Of a stretch of 9,819 nt of DNA, positions 1 through 7,171 are shown one piece after another; position 1 is the stretch's first letter; each line of letters opens with the position of its first letter. Under the pieces are notes generated by a model. That model did no database searches. It worked only from the letters and a program-made list of their open reading frames with translations, and was not told where the DNA came from. The position numbers were made by a program, and so were the translations under genes. This stretch comes from Bacteroidia bacterium (GTDB lineage: Bacteria > Bacteroidota > Bacteroidia > Chitinophagales > Saprospiraceae): positions 1-9,819 of the forward strand of contig JAUIIF010000121.1 in assembly GCA_030431945.1 (NCBI GenBank). The letters are read 5' to 3'.

Positions 1-420
1 GCCTGGGGTAATTATGGTGCACCTTCCATGGCCTCCAACCATACGCAGTGGCTGTTGACCGAAATTTTCTCAGACCACGACTGGGTAAAGGCCTACGTGG
101 CAAAGAATCAGGCCCTGATTACCGAGAGTTTTGCCCTGGTCGTTCAGACCCTGCGTAAGTACCAGGTTGACTACGCCCGCGCAGCGGGCAGTCTGTTTAT
201 CTGGTTCAACCTGGAACACCTGCTCCAGGAACCCACCGAAGCGGCCGAGCTGCAGCTATGGCAGCGTATTTACGACGAAACGGGGATTTTACTGACTTCC
301 CCGGTAGGGCAGGGCAGCCTCCGCAGGGGCTGGTACCGGATGGTGTATTCTTGTGTTCCCTACGCAGATTTAACCGTTGCCATGGCCCGGTTGGAAACGT
401 TTTTGCAGGGCGAAGCTTAG
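1..420 (+). CDS. Class I/II aminotransferase, ACC-synthase-like, C-terminal part (5' end outside window)
   Basis: The frame is open from base 1 to a TAG stop at 418-420, giving the last 139 residues; the first Met (base 28) is internal, so the true start lies upstream. The fragment matches the small C-terminal domain of fold-type I PLP enzymes: an AGSLFIWFNL strand, the EPTEAAELQLWQRI helix, and RGWYRMVYS, whose second Arg corresponds to the family's substrate alpha-carboxylate-binding Arg. The EPT-x-x-AELxLW pattern before GILLTSP is typical of the 1-aminocyclopropane-1-carboxylate synthase-like branch of aminotransferases. Such proteins are usually cytosolic amino acid transaminases or lyases; the substrate cannot be read from this part. 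The PLP lysine and most of the active site lie outside the window. Family call is firm, substrate unknown. Confidence 0.87.
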   Translation, partial: AWGNYGAPSMASNHTQWLLTEIFSDHDWVKAYVAKNQALITESFALVVQTLRKYQVDYARAAGSLFIWFNLEHLLQEPTEAAELQLWQRIYDETGILLTSPVGQGSLRRGWYRMVYSCVPYADLTVAMARLETFLQGEA

Positions 421-496
421 CCAAAGCCTTACTTCAGCCAGATCACTTTGACGCAGGTGTAACTAAGCGGGGTAAACCACGAAGTTCAGGACAAAA

Positions 497-528
497 TTTG
501 GCGCAGGCAGGCCGAAGTGTTAAGTTTA
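497..528 (+). promoter_or_regulatory. Candidate Bacteroidota-type promoter before the SnoaL-like gene
   Basis: TTTG at 497-500 and TAAGTTTA at 521-528 are separated by 20 bases, the usual spacing of the Bacteroidota -33 (TTTG) and -7 (TAnnTTTG) boxes; the -7 box matches five of six fixed bases. Transcription would start near 535, about 40 bases before the ATG at 577. This is a motif match only. Confidence 0.33.
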
Positions 529-576
529 GCCACGCCTTCAGCGCAACCATTTTCGCAGGACATAAGAACTTTAAAC

Positions 577-930
577 ATGCAACCTATCCTACCCTGTATT
601 GATAATTACGTTACCTGTTTTAACGAAAGGAACGATGTGCGTCGCCTAGAACTGCTACGGACCGTATTTACGCCCACCGGTAGTTACCTCGACAACCATA
701 CGCCGGCAGCTTTCTTAGGTCCGGCAGAGATCAGCCGCCTGATGGCTACGTTTCAGTCCCGTTTACCACACCGCCTGGAAAGGGTGGGCGAGGTACACGC
801 CCACCACCACGTGTTTAAGTGGGCCTGGCGTCTGGTACACGACGGCCGGGAATTGGTTTCGGGCATTTTTACGGGGCAAGTAAACGAGGAAGGCCTAATT
901 GTAGCCATGGTCGGTTTTCTGGACAACTGA
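577..930 (+). CDS. SnoaL-like / NTF2-fold small protein
   Basis: A 117-residue protein of the NTF2-like superfamily (SnoaL-like group), a cone-shaped alpha+beta fold used both for small-molecule binding or isomerisation and as a non-catalytic module. Visible family features are an N-terminal helix with YVTCFNERND (the usual YxxxWNE), an LLRTVFTPTGSYLDN segment (normally FTxDAxYxDP), the LGPAEISRLM helix, VHAHHHVFKWAWRL, and a C-terminal VGFLDN strand. The ATG at 577 is preferred over one 60 bases earlier (517), because homologues begin just before the YxxxFNE helix and a candidate promoter lies at 497-528, where a start at 517 would sit inside it. No signal peptide is seen, so it is probably cytosolic. 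It lies 156 bases after the aminotransferase gene and 54 bases before murF/alr, so co-transcription with murF/alr is possible. The substrate is unknown. Confidence 0.83.
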   Translation: MQPILPCIDNYVTCFNERNDVRRLELLRTVFTPTGSYLDNHTPAAFLGPAEISRLMATFQSRLPHRLERVGEVHAHHHVFKWAWRLVHDGRELVSGIFTGQVNEEGLIVAMVGFLDN

Positions 931-984
931 GCCAGCAGTAGGAAAATTTAACCGCTAACTAAAAGGCTGCCGTACCTTGCCGGA

Positions 985-3363
985 GTGAACGCCATCGAGG
1001 AACTATACCGTACTTATGCCGCCTTTGAGCTCCTGGTCGACTCGCGTCGCCTGACGGACGCTTCACGGACGCTGTTCTTTGCCCTGCCTGGCCAGCGGGT
1101 GGACGGGCATCAGTTCATTCCCGGGTTGCTGGCAGCAGGGGTGCGGCATTTTGTCGTGGCCGAAGGATGGGAGCCACCAGCGGACCTGCAAACGGCAGCG
1201 GGCCCGCACGACGGCCTTCCGGTATTTCACCGGGCTCCTGATCCGCTCGCCACGTTACAAGCCCTGGCGGCTTACCACCGGCAGCAGTTTACGCTTCCGG
1301 TACTGGCCATCACCGGCTCCAACGGCAAGACCATTGTTAAAGATTGGCTGGTACAATTGCTGGCGGACCACTTTCGGGTGTGTGCCAGCCCGCGGTCGTA
1401 CAATTCTCAGATCGGGGTTCCGCTTTCGGTCTGGCAATTGCGTCCGGAACACCAGCTGGCCATCTTTGAGGCCGGCGTAAGTCAGCAGGGGGAAATGGCC
1501 CGCCTGGCGGATATTATCCGACCAACCTGTGGGGTGTTTACCATGTTGGGCAGTGCCCACGATGCCGGTTTTCCGGACCGGGAGACCAAGCACAAGGAAA
1601 AACTCAGCCTGTTCAAAGGGGCTGACTGGGTGGCCGTAGCGGCGGATGACAACGACACCATTCGCCGCTTGCGCATGGAGGGCATTGATCCCCTGACTTA
1701 CGTTGGCATTGACGGCCGGTTGCTGGAAATAGAGGAGGTAGCCTTACCACTGGATTTTCCTGACCTGCCCGGTATTTACCTGGAAAATGCCTACGCGGCC
1801 GTAGCGGCCGCCTACGGGGCAGGGGCTACCCCGGCACAGATTCGCCGGCAGCTACCGGCCCTGCGGCCACTCTCCAACCGCCTGGAACAAAGGGAAGGAA
1901 ACGACGGCGGCATCGTGATCAATGACAGTTACAGCAATGACCTGACGGCGCTGGCCGCAGCCCTCGATTTTGCGGAGGCACAGAATCCTTTTCCGGGCCT
2001 GACCCTGATCCTGGGCACCCTCCAGCCCGGCTCCGATAACTTGCCCCGCACCCGCGATCGCGCCCGCAATGCCCCTTTGCAACAGCTGCTCGGTAACCGG
2101 GTGACCCGCCTGATTACCGTAGGTGCTGCCAACGCTGCACTGCCCGCAGAACATCATTTCCCTACTGCGGAAGCCCTGCTGGCTGCCTTAGGAAAAGAGT
2201 TGGTGTTTGGCGCAGAAACCATCCTGGTCAAGGGGGCCAGCAACGAACACCTGGGGCAAGTGGCTGCCGCCCTGAGCCGCCAACAGCACCAAACGGTGCT
2301 GCGCCTGGACCTGACGGCCCTGCGGCACAATTTTCACGCTTACCAGCGCAGGGTCGCTGCGGGGATGATCGTAATGGTGAAAGCCTCTGCCTACGGCAGC
2401 GGCGCTTTGCCCGTTGCCCGGGCGCTGGCCCAGGCGGGGGCCGATTACCTGGCCGTGGCCTACCCCGATGAAGGAAAAACATTACGGGAAGGCGGGGTTA
2501 CCCTTCCCATCCTCGTGCTGAACGCGGAACCCGCCAGCTTTGCCCGCTGCGCCAGCCATAACCTGGAACCAGTAGTCCATACAACGACGGCCCTGCAGCG
2601 GGCCCGGGCCCAGGGCCTGCGCGTTCACCTGGAGCTGGATACCGGTATGGCCCGGCTTGGTTTTTGTCCTGCCGACTGGCCCCCACTCCTGCGTGAACTG
2701 CAAACGATGGATTACAGCGGCGTTATCGCCTCGGTGTTTACGCACCTGGCCGCGGCGGAAGATCCGGCGCAGGACGATTTCACCCGCCAGCAACTGGCGG
2801 ATTTTGCGGAGGCCTACCGGCAGCTGGCGGAGGTGCTTAAAACTGCGCCACCCCGCCACGTACTGAACTCCAACGGCATCTCCCGCTTCCCGGAACATGC
2901 CTACGAGTTCGTTCGCCTGGGGATCGGCCTGTACGGAATCGGCGATACGACCCGGGCCGGCGAGGTACAGCCGGCCCTGCGGCTGGCAGCCTTTGTCACC
3001 CGCGTGTACGAACGCAGCAGCGGAGAGAGCATCGGGTACGGGCGCCGGGGGCAGTTGCACCGCCACAGCAGGGTCGCCGTTTTGCCGCTTGGCTACGCGG
3101 ATGGTTTGCCACGATTGGCGGGGGAAGGCCGGTTCTCGGTAAAAATTAACGGCCACCTGGCCCCAACCGTCGGTGCCGTCTGTATGGATATGACCATGAT
3201 CGACGTTACCGACCTTCCGGAAAAAGTTACCGCAGGGACCGAGGTGATCATCTTCGGCCCCGAACACCCCATTGAGGCGTTGGCCGCGGCGGCGAAGACC
3301 ATTCCTTATGAGATTCTGACCGGCATCGGAAACCGCGTTCATCGCATTTATTCGGAGGAATAA
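985..3363 (+). CDS. murF/alr: Bifunctional UDP-MurNAc-tripeptide:D-Ala-D-Ala ligase / alanine racemase
   Basis: A 792-residue fusion of two peptidoglycan precursor enzymes. The N-terminal MurF part (about 1-435) adds D-Ala-D-Ala to the UDP-MurNAc-tripeptide using ATP: the P-loop ITGSNGKT is at 109-116, YNSQIGVP at 139-146, and INDSYSND at 312-319 (MurF NDxYNAN block). The PLP-dependent alanine racemase part (about 438-792) makes D-Ala from L-Ala: VRLDL-type start LRLDLTALRHN, the PLP lysine K466 in VKASAYGSG, R644 in VRLGIGLYG, the second catalytic base Y685 in SIGYGRRG, PLGYADGLPR, and CMDMTM at 733-738. Every key block is present, so both halves look active. The start is GTG at 985; a stop at 949-951 and no in-frame ATG before the P-loop leave no better choice. 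The MurF N-terminus is somewhat short: the DSR block is at 19-21, usually nearer residue 30. Such fusions are typical of Bacteroidota. The product is cytosolic and essential. Confidence 0.96.
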   Translation: MNAIEELYRTYAAFELLVDSRRLTDASRTLFFALPGQRVDGHQFIPGLLAAGVRHFVVAEGWEPPADLQTAAGPHDGLPVFHRAPDPLATLQALAAYHRQQFTLPVLAITGSNGKTIVKDWLVQLLADHFRVCASPRSYNSQIGVPLSVWQLRPEHQLAIFEAGVSQQGEMARLADIIRPTCGVFTMLGSAHDAGFPDRETKHKEKLSLFKGADWVAVAADDNDTIRRLRMEGIDPLTYVGIDGRLLEIEEVALPLDFPDLPGIYLENAYAAVAAAYGAGATPAQIRRQLPALRPLSNRLEQREGNDGGIVINDSYSNDLTALAAALDFAEAQNPFPGLTLILGTLQPGSDNLPRTRDRARNAPLQQLLGNRVTRLITVGAANAALPAEHHFPTAEALLAALGKELVFGAETILVKGASNEHLGQVAAALSRQQHQTVLRLDLTALRHNFHAYQRRVAAGMIVMVKASAYGSGALPVARALAQAGADYLAVAYPDEGKTLREGGVTLPILVLNAEPASFARCASHNLEPVVHTTTALQRARAQGLRVHLELDTGMARLGFCPADWPPLLRELQTMDYSGVIASVFTHLAAAEDPAQDDFTRQQLADFAEAYRQLAEVLKTAPPRHVLNSNGISRFPEHAYEFVRLGIGLYGIGDTTRAGEVQPALRLAAFVTRVYERSSGESIGYGRRGQLHRHSRVAVLPLGYADGLPRLAGEGRFSVKINGHLAPTVGAVCMDMTMIDVTDLPEKVTAGTEVIIFGPEHPIEALAAAAKTIPYEILTGIGNRVHRIYSEE

Positions 3364-3575
3364 GACCCCGGAAAAGAGCAGTTCGTCGATATATTACGGG
3401 CAGATTGCCGGTAGTTTACTTATTTTACGAGAGTACTCAATTTAGCAGTCCGTGCCAACGGAAGAGCCCTCCCGGGCTTATCCGGAGCAGTTGGCGGATC
3501 TCCAGCAAGAAGACCTGTGCCAGCGGCCAACCCTAAAGAAGAGTTGTTTACCCGTATCACCAAAATACCCCGATT

Positions 3576-4280
3576 ATGTCTGATTTTTTCCTGCGCTCCA
3601 AACACTGGATGCTCTTCATCCCCATCGCTTTACCCACCCTGGTCAGTTACATCTTTCAGGGGATGTACATGGACCAGATCCAGCAGTTTTCCAACGAAAT
3701 GCAGACGTCAGGCGGGGAGGTAGACTTTTCTTTTCCGGACCTTACCCAGTACTCCATCTACCTCTACGGCTATATTCTCCTGATGCTGGTGGGCGGGCTT
3801 ACCCAGATCGGGTGGTTGTGGACCATCGGTAATGACCTCAATGACCGGGTGCCGGCCGGGTTCAACCTCAAATTGTCAACGTTCAAGAAAACCATTGCCG
3901 TATCCACCATCTTCCTGGTCGGCATTTGTATTGCGCTCTACCTGGGCTTTAGTTACCTGGCGGAAAATCTGCCCGGCTGGACGGAGAACGGCCCGCCCAA
4001 CGATGAAAATGGCAGAACGTTTTTCATCGGTTTCCTGAAAATATTTGGCATTGCCTTCATTGGCGGCATCATTGCCTTTGGCTGCCAGGTGTACAACGTG
4101 GTTTTTGTTGGTAAAACCCTGCGTTCAATTGAATTGAATAAGCCCGCCCAGGGCGGTGACATTGCCGGCTACGCCCTTCTTTCCTACTTCCTCATCATCG
4201 GTATCTGGCTCCTGCAGCCCAAGGTGAATCGCTATCTGGAAACAGGGCAGATGGAAAAGCCCCGGGAAGGCGTCTGGTAA
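3576..4280 (+). CDS. Unrecognised integral membrane protein, five predicted helices
   Basis: A 234-residue hydrophobic protein. By eye the membrane segments are about residues 10-31, 59-84, 107-129, 149-177 and 198-215. The first loop (33-57) is polar and acidic, the loop at 130-147 is rich in Asn, Glu, Pro and Gly, and the positively charged stretches are short (R91; K99-K105; K180-R183; K216-R219). No catalytic motif, transporter signature or cleavable signal peptide is seen. The FFLRSKHW start and the IWLLQPKVNRYL end recall small uncharacterised membrane proteins that I associate with Bacteroidota; this is memory, not a search result. The ATG at 3576 is the first start in a frame that immediately gives a membrane-protein N-terminus. 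It lies 212 bases after murF/alr and 120 bases before the response regulator on the same strand. No function is proposed. Confidence 0.82.
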   Translation: MSDFFLRSKHWMLFIPIALPTLVSYIFQGMYMDQIQQFSNEMQTSGGEVDFSFPDLTQYSIYLYGYILLMLVGGLTQIGWLWTIGNDLNDRVPAGFNLKLSTFKKTIAVSTIFLVGICIALYLGFSYLAENLPGWTENGPPNDENGRTFFIGFLKIFGIAFIGGIIAFGCQVYNVVFVGKTLRSIELNKPAQGGDIAGYALLSYFLIIGIWLLQPKVNRYLETGQMEKPREGVW

Positions 4281-4400
4281 ACTGCGGTAAACGGTCAGTT
4301 TCAGGTGGCGCGGGCGCAGGTGCAAAGTAAGTTTTGACGGCAGGCAATGAAAAGGCTTTCTGAAAACGTTTACTTTGCGGACCCCGCAACAACCACGACC

Positions 4401-5045
4401 ATGATCCACCTCGGAATTATTGAAGACGAACCCATCATGCTGGCCAGCGTTGAAGAATGCTTTGAAGCCAGTCGTGACGTAATCGTTGAATTAGCCGCCA
4501 CCAGCGTAGAAGATTTCCTGAGCGGTATGTCCGCCAGCCAGCCCCTGAATACGCTGCTGCTGGACATTATGCTGCCCGGTATGAACGGTATTGTCGGTAT
4601 TCCCCGGCTGCTGGATCGCTGGCCCGAGTTGGACATCATCATGCTGACCAATTCGGATGACTCTGACAACATCTTCCGGGCCCTGCAGGCCGGTGCCTTC
4701 GGTTACATCAGCAAGAAAAGAATGAACCCCAACATCATTCGCGATGCCGTTTATACCGTACACCGCGGCGGCAGCTACATGAGCCCCAGTATTGCCCGCC
4801 AGGTCGTGGCCTTTCACAACCAGCAACGGCGCATCCGCACTTCCGCGGACGCTGCGAGCCAGCTAACGACCCGCCAGCTGGACATCGTCCAGGGCCTGGT
4901 CGATAACCTCAGCTACCGCGAAATTGGTGAAAGACTGGACATCAGCATCGAAACTGTCCGCGACCACATCAAGAATATTTACCGGAAACTCCGGGTAAAT
5001 TCTAAAATGGAAGTGGTCCAGAAAAAAATCAAGGGCGAGATCTAG
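4401..5045 (+). CDS. NarL/LuxR-family response regulator
   Basis: A 214-residue two-domain transcription regulator. The receiver domain (about 2-120) has the acidic pair E8/D9, the phospho-acceptor D55 in LLLDIMLPGMNG, T83 and K105, all the residues needed for phosphorylation. The C-terminal LuxR-type HTH (about 153-210) starts LTTRQLDIVQGL and contains SYREIGERLDISIETVRDHI as recognition helices, followed by IYRKLRVNSKMEV. ATG 4401 is chosen over an in-frame ATG at 4347: it gives the standard MIHLGIIEDE receiver start, and the 18 extra residues would be unlike the family. A weak -7-like box, TTACTTTG (4370-4377), in that extension fits the shorter start but has no clear -33 partner. No histidine kinase is in the window, so the partner is unknown. 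A hairpin follows the stop by 12 bases. Confidence 0.93.
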   Translation: MIHLGIIEDEPIMLASVEECFEASRDVIVELAATSVEDFLSGMSASQPLNTLLLDIMLPGMNGIVGIPRLLDRWPELDIIMLTNSDDSDNIFRALQAGAFGYISKKRMNPNIIRDAVYTVHRGGSYMSPSIARQVVAFHNQQRRIRTSADAASQLTTRQLDIVQGLVDNLSYREIGERLDISIETVRDHIKNIYRKLRVNSKMEVVQKKIKGEI

Positions 5046-5057
5046 CACCCGTAATGG

Positions 5058-5084
5058 ATACCTAAGTCAAAGTGGTTTAGGTAT
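5058..5084 (+). terminator. Hairpin just after the response regulator gene
   Basis: ATACCTAA (5058-5065) pairs exactly with TTAGGTAT (5077-5084); two G-T pairs and one C-G pair extend the stem to 11 bp around a five-base loop (5069-5073). It begins 12 bases after the stop codon. No T-run follows on either strand, so it may be a Rho-assisted or mRNA-stabilising 3' hairpin and not a classical intrinsic terminator. Confidence 0.5.
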
Positions 5085-5121
5085 AAGGTAAGTAAGGCTT
5101 AGGCGCCGGGAATGTAGCGGC

Positions 5122-5158
5122 CGGCTGGCGGAAAAATGGTGAACGCTACCATCAGCCG
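5122..5158. repeat. Bulged inverted repeat in the convergent spacer
   Basis: CGGCTG (5122-5127) pairs with CAGCCG (5153-5158) and ATGGT (5136-5140) pairs with ACCAT (5148-5152). The two right-hand arms are contiguous (11 bases) while the left-hand arms are split by an eight-base bulge (5128-5135). The loop is 5141-5147. It lies between the 3' ends of the response regulator and etfA. Its role is unknown. Confidence 0.4.
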
Positions 5159-5182
5159 TCTGCAATGACCAAGCCCTTTCGC

Positions 5183-5218
5183 CCGGCCGCCAGGTCAGCA
5201 GGCTGACGCGGCGGCCGG
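5183..5218 (-). terminator. Strong G+C hairpin downstream of etfA
   Basis: CCGGCCGCC (5183-5191) pairs with GGCGGCCGG (5210-5218). After a two-base internal mismatch on each side, GTCAG (5194-5198) pairs with CTGAC (5203-5207) around a CAGG loop. It starts 17 bases past the etfA stop on the minus strand. There is no T-run on either side, so it is a likely 3'-end structure but not a textbook intrinsic terminator. Confidence 0.5.
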
Positions 5219-5234
5219 ACGATCAGGAAGTCTG

Positions 5235-6112
5235 CTACGCGTTTTTGTGTCGCTTGATGGCCTCCGTCAGCCGGGGCAGCACCTCAAAGAGATCACCCAC
5301 TACGCCATAGTCGGCTGCCTTGAAGAAAGGTGCTTCGGGGTCTTTATTGACCACCACAATGGTTTTAGAACTGTTGACCCCAGCCAGGTGCTGGATGGCA
5401 CCACTGATACCTGCGGCAATGTAGAGATTCGGCCGTATGGCCACTCCGGTCTGTCCTACGTGTTCGTGGTGAGGGCGCCAGCCTACGTCCGCCACCGGGC
5501 GGCTGCAGGCGGTGGTGGCTCCCAGTTCATCAGCCAGGTCAGTAATTACTGACCAGTTTTCCGGCCCTTTGAGGCCGCGGCCACCCGAAACGACGAGTTC
5601 CGCTTCCGGCAGCGGGGTGATACCTTCCACCCGCTTGGTTTCGATGATTTTCACCTGGGGTGCGGGCAGGGCCACGGACAGCTGCTCAACGCTAACGGCT
5701 GCACCCGTTTCCTCTACGGGAATGGAGTTGCCGGCCAGGCTGAGGATTTTGTACTCCGTAAGCACCTCAACGTCAGCAAAAGCCTTACCGGAAAAAACAG
5801 GTTTGCGTACCCTAAATTTTCCTCCGGTGACGGTGGGCAGTTGGTTGACGCCAGGGACAGAACCTGCGCCCAGTCTTGCCGCCAGGCGCCCCGTGAGGTT
5901 TTTGCCCGTACTGTTGTGGGAAAGTACAATTACTTTAGCACCCAGCTCCTGGCACCAAATCGACCGAGGTCACCGGCATCGGTAACGTCGCCAATGGTCA
6001 GGGCAACACATTCAGTACCCAGCGTAGTGGCCGTTTTAGCCCCGTAGGTGACGACCTCGTGGGCCGCTTTTTTAAATTTTCCGTTGGTTGCTTCCGCAAA
6101 TACGAGAACCAT
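5235..6112 (-). pseudogene. etfA: Electron transfer flavoprotein alpha subunit, frame-broken with internal gap
   Basis: EtfA binds FAD and, with EtfB, carries electrons from acyl-CoA and other dehydrogenases to ETF:quinone oxidoreductase. The ATG at 6112 opens a normal N-terminus (MVLVFAEATNGKFKKAA) to residue 54, ending GRFGA, then this frame stops at 5930-5932. The rest of EtfA continues in another frame from about 5951 to the stop at 5235-5237: KVIVLSHNSTGKNL, a core domain, then the FAD-binding domain with VSGGRGLKGPENW, SRPVADVGWRPHHEHVGQTG and LYIAAGISGAIQHLAG. That second frame has no further break. Joined with a one-base correction the product is 292 residues, about 30 short of the usual 315-325, and the segment missing is the one that normally links GxYGA-x-KV to the KVxxLS strand. 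A deletion with frameshift is the simplest reading; an assembly error is the alternative. It lies 127 bases after etfB and is probably co-transcribed. Confidence 0.85.
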
Positions 6113-6239
6113 GGTTTTATCTTTTTACTCCGCTGACCTGGGCGAGCAACGCCGCAGTCGTCGGTTTTTTACGAATTAATGGAAGGAAGAAGTGCAGCAG
6201 CGGGCAAGGTGCCTCCTCCGGTCTGCTGTGGGCTGCAGG

Positions 6240-6974
6240 TTAAATTACCTTTGCTTCTTCGTGGAGCAGGCGGACCAATTCATCCATGTTCTCCGGGTCG
6301 ATCAGCTGCACGGCACTTTTAGCCGGCGGTAGTTCGTAACTGGAGATATTGGTAGTCGCTTCTGCCGCCACGGGCGCCACTACCGTCAGGGGTTTGCGTT
6401 TCGCCATCATGATGCCACGCATATTGGGAATACGCTGTTCAGCCATTCCTTTTGCCGCCCCGAGGGCGAAAGGGGTACTTACTTCCAGGATTTCAACACC
6501 GCCTTCGATATCGCGGGTCACCGTGGCCACCGTTCCGTTCATCTCCAGGTGGCTCGCTTCGCCGACGTAGGCGATCCCGAGTAATTCGGCCACCATCGCG
6601 CCAACTTCCGAGCCATTGTAGTCAATGGTTTCCTTACCAAAGAAAATCAGATCGTAATCAGCAGCCTGGGCCGCAATTTGTTTGGCAATGAAGAGGCTGC
6701 CGCCTCCTTCGCTGTCCACCCGGATGGCATCATCGGCCCCGATGGCCAGTCCTTTTCGGATCACGGCGTCGTTTTCTGCGGGGCCTACATTCAGCAGGGT
6801 AACACTACCGCCACCGGCTTCCTTCAGCTCCAGTGCCCGCACCAGGGCATACCATTCATCGTAAGGGTTAAGGATATAATTAACACCACTCTTGTCCAGC
6901 GCCGCCTTATCCGGCGTCAACTGAATCTTGGTGGTAGTCTCTGGCGTCTTACTGACGCAAACAAGCATTTTCAT
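6240..6974 (-). CDS. etfB: Electron transfer flavoprotein beta subunit
   Basis: A complete 244-residue EtfB, the AMP-binding partner of EtfA in the soluble cytoplasmic heterodimer that accepts electrons from beta-oxidation and amino acid dehydrogenases. Visible family blocks are MLVCVSKTPET at the start, LNPYDEWYAL (35-44), GKETIDYNGSEVG (113-125, the GKxxIDxxxxxxG nucleotide-binding block), VTRDIEGGVEILEV (152-165), and the signature region from STPFALGAAKG to the MRGIMMAKRKPL end (166-196). The length is normal and no residue looks missing. The ATG at 6974 begins exactly at the conserved start; the Met at residue 3 is less likely. It is the first gene of the leftward pair, with two promoter candidates upstream. 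Because etfA next to it is broken, this subunit may lack a partner unless another etfA copy exists. Confidence 0.95.
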   Translation of the reverse strand: MKMLVCVSKTPETTTKIQLTPDKAALDKSGVNYILNPYDEWYALVRALELKEAGGGSVTLLNVGPAENDAVIRKGLAIGADDAIRVDSEGGGSLFIAKQIAAQAADYDLIFFGKETIDYNGSEVGAMVAELLGIAYVGEASHLEMNGTVATVTRDIEGGVEILEVSTPFALGAAKGMAEQRIPNMRGIMMAKRKPLTVVAPVAAEATTNISSYELPPAKSAVQLIDPENMDELVRLLHEEAKVI

Positions 6975-6998
6975 AGGCCTGGGTTAGATCGTTTTAAG

Positions 6999-7029
6999 CA
7001 AATTTTTGCGGGCGGAATACGACAACAAA
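6999..7029 (-). promoter_or_regulatory. Candidate proximal promoter of etfB
   Basis: On the minus strand TTTG (7029-7026) is followed after 19 bases by AAAATTTG (7006-6999), five of six fixed bases of the Bacteroidota -7 box. The start would lie near 6990, giving a leader of roughly 15-20 bases before the etfB ATG. Motif match only; it competes with the better-matching distal site at 7112-7140. Confidence 0.38.
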
Positions 7030-7111
7030 TAGGGCGCGGCCGCAGGTGCAAGGAAGGGTAGTGAGGCAGTAAAGTACACTCCAGCAGCCTTGCCTCCGGT
7101 AAACCGGCGCA

Positions 7112-7140
7112 CAAATATAAGGTTGATCTATCGGCTCAAA
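7112..7140 (-). promoter_or_regulatory. Candidate distal promoter of the etfB-etfA unit
   Basis: On the minus strand TTTG (7140-7137) and TATATTTG (7119-7112) are 17 bases apart. The second box matches the Bacteroidota -7 consensus TAnnTTTG at every fixed base, and I found no other perfect copy in a non-coding part of the window. Transcription would start near 7105, leaving a leader of about 130 bases. The TTTG box shares bases with the T-run of the terminator just upstream. Confidence 0.55.
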
Positions 7141-7168
7141 AAGGCATTTAGCGAATTTTCGCTAAATG
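7138..7168 (-). terminator. Intrinsic terminator of the small gene at 7172-7402
   Basis: A perfect 24-base inverted repeat (7145-7168) has arms CATTTAGCGAA and TTCGCTAAATG. As RNA it is a stem of at least 9 bp with a small loop. On the minus strand it is followed by CC and five Ts (7142-7138). It begins three bases past the stop codon of the small leftward gene, the expected place for its terminator. Confidence 0.75.
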
Positions 7169-7171
7169 AAA

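Noticed and set aside
2482..3342. A 286-codon open frame on the minus strand inside murF/alr
   Set aside because: It lies opposite the alanine racemase domain, whose catalytic motifs are all intact in the plus frame; composition is that of a shadow.
3465..3478. Five-base hairpin AGCCC / GGGCT between murF/alr and the membrane gene
   Set aside because: The stem is short, no T-run follows, and it is about 100 bases from the murF/alr stop; expected by chance at this G+C content.
3452..3583. A 43-codon GTG-start frame overlapping the membrane protein start by eight bases
   Set aside because: The overlap looks like coupling, but the GTG start has no support, the peptide is unrecognised and too short to separate from chance.
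5930..5960. Programmed -1 frameshift in etfA
   Set aside because: A -1 slip at GGT GCC AGG would join the frames, but there is no X-XXY-YYZ slippery heptamer or downstream stem, ETF alpha is not known to be made this way, and the missing segment would remain unexplained.
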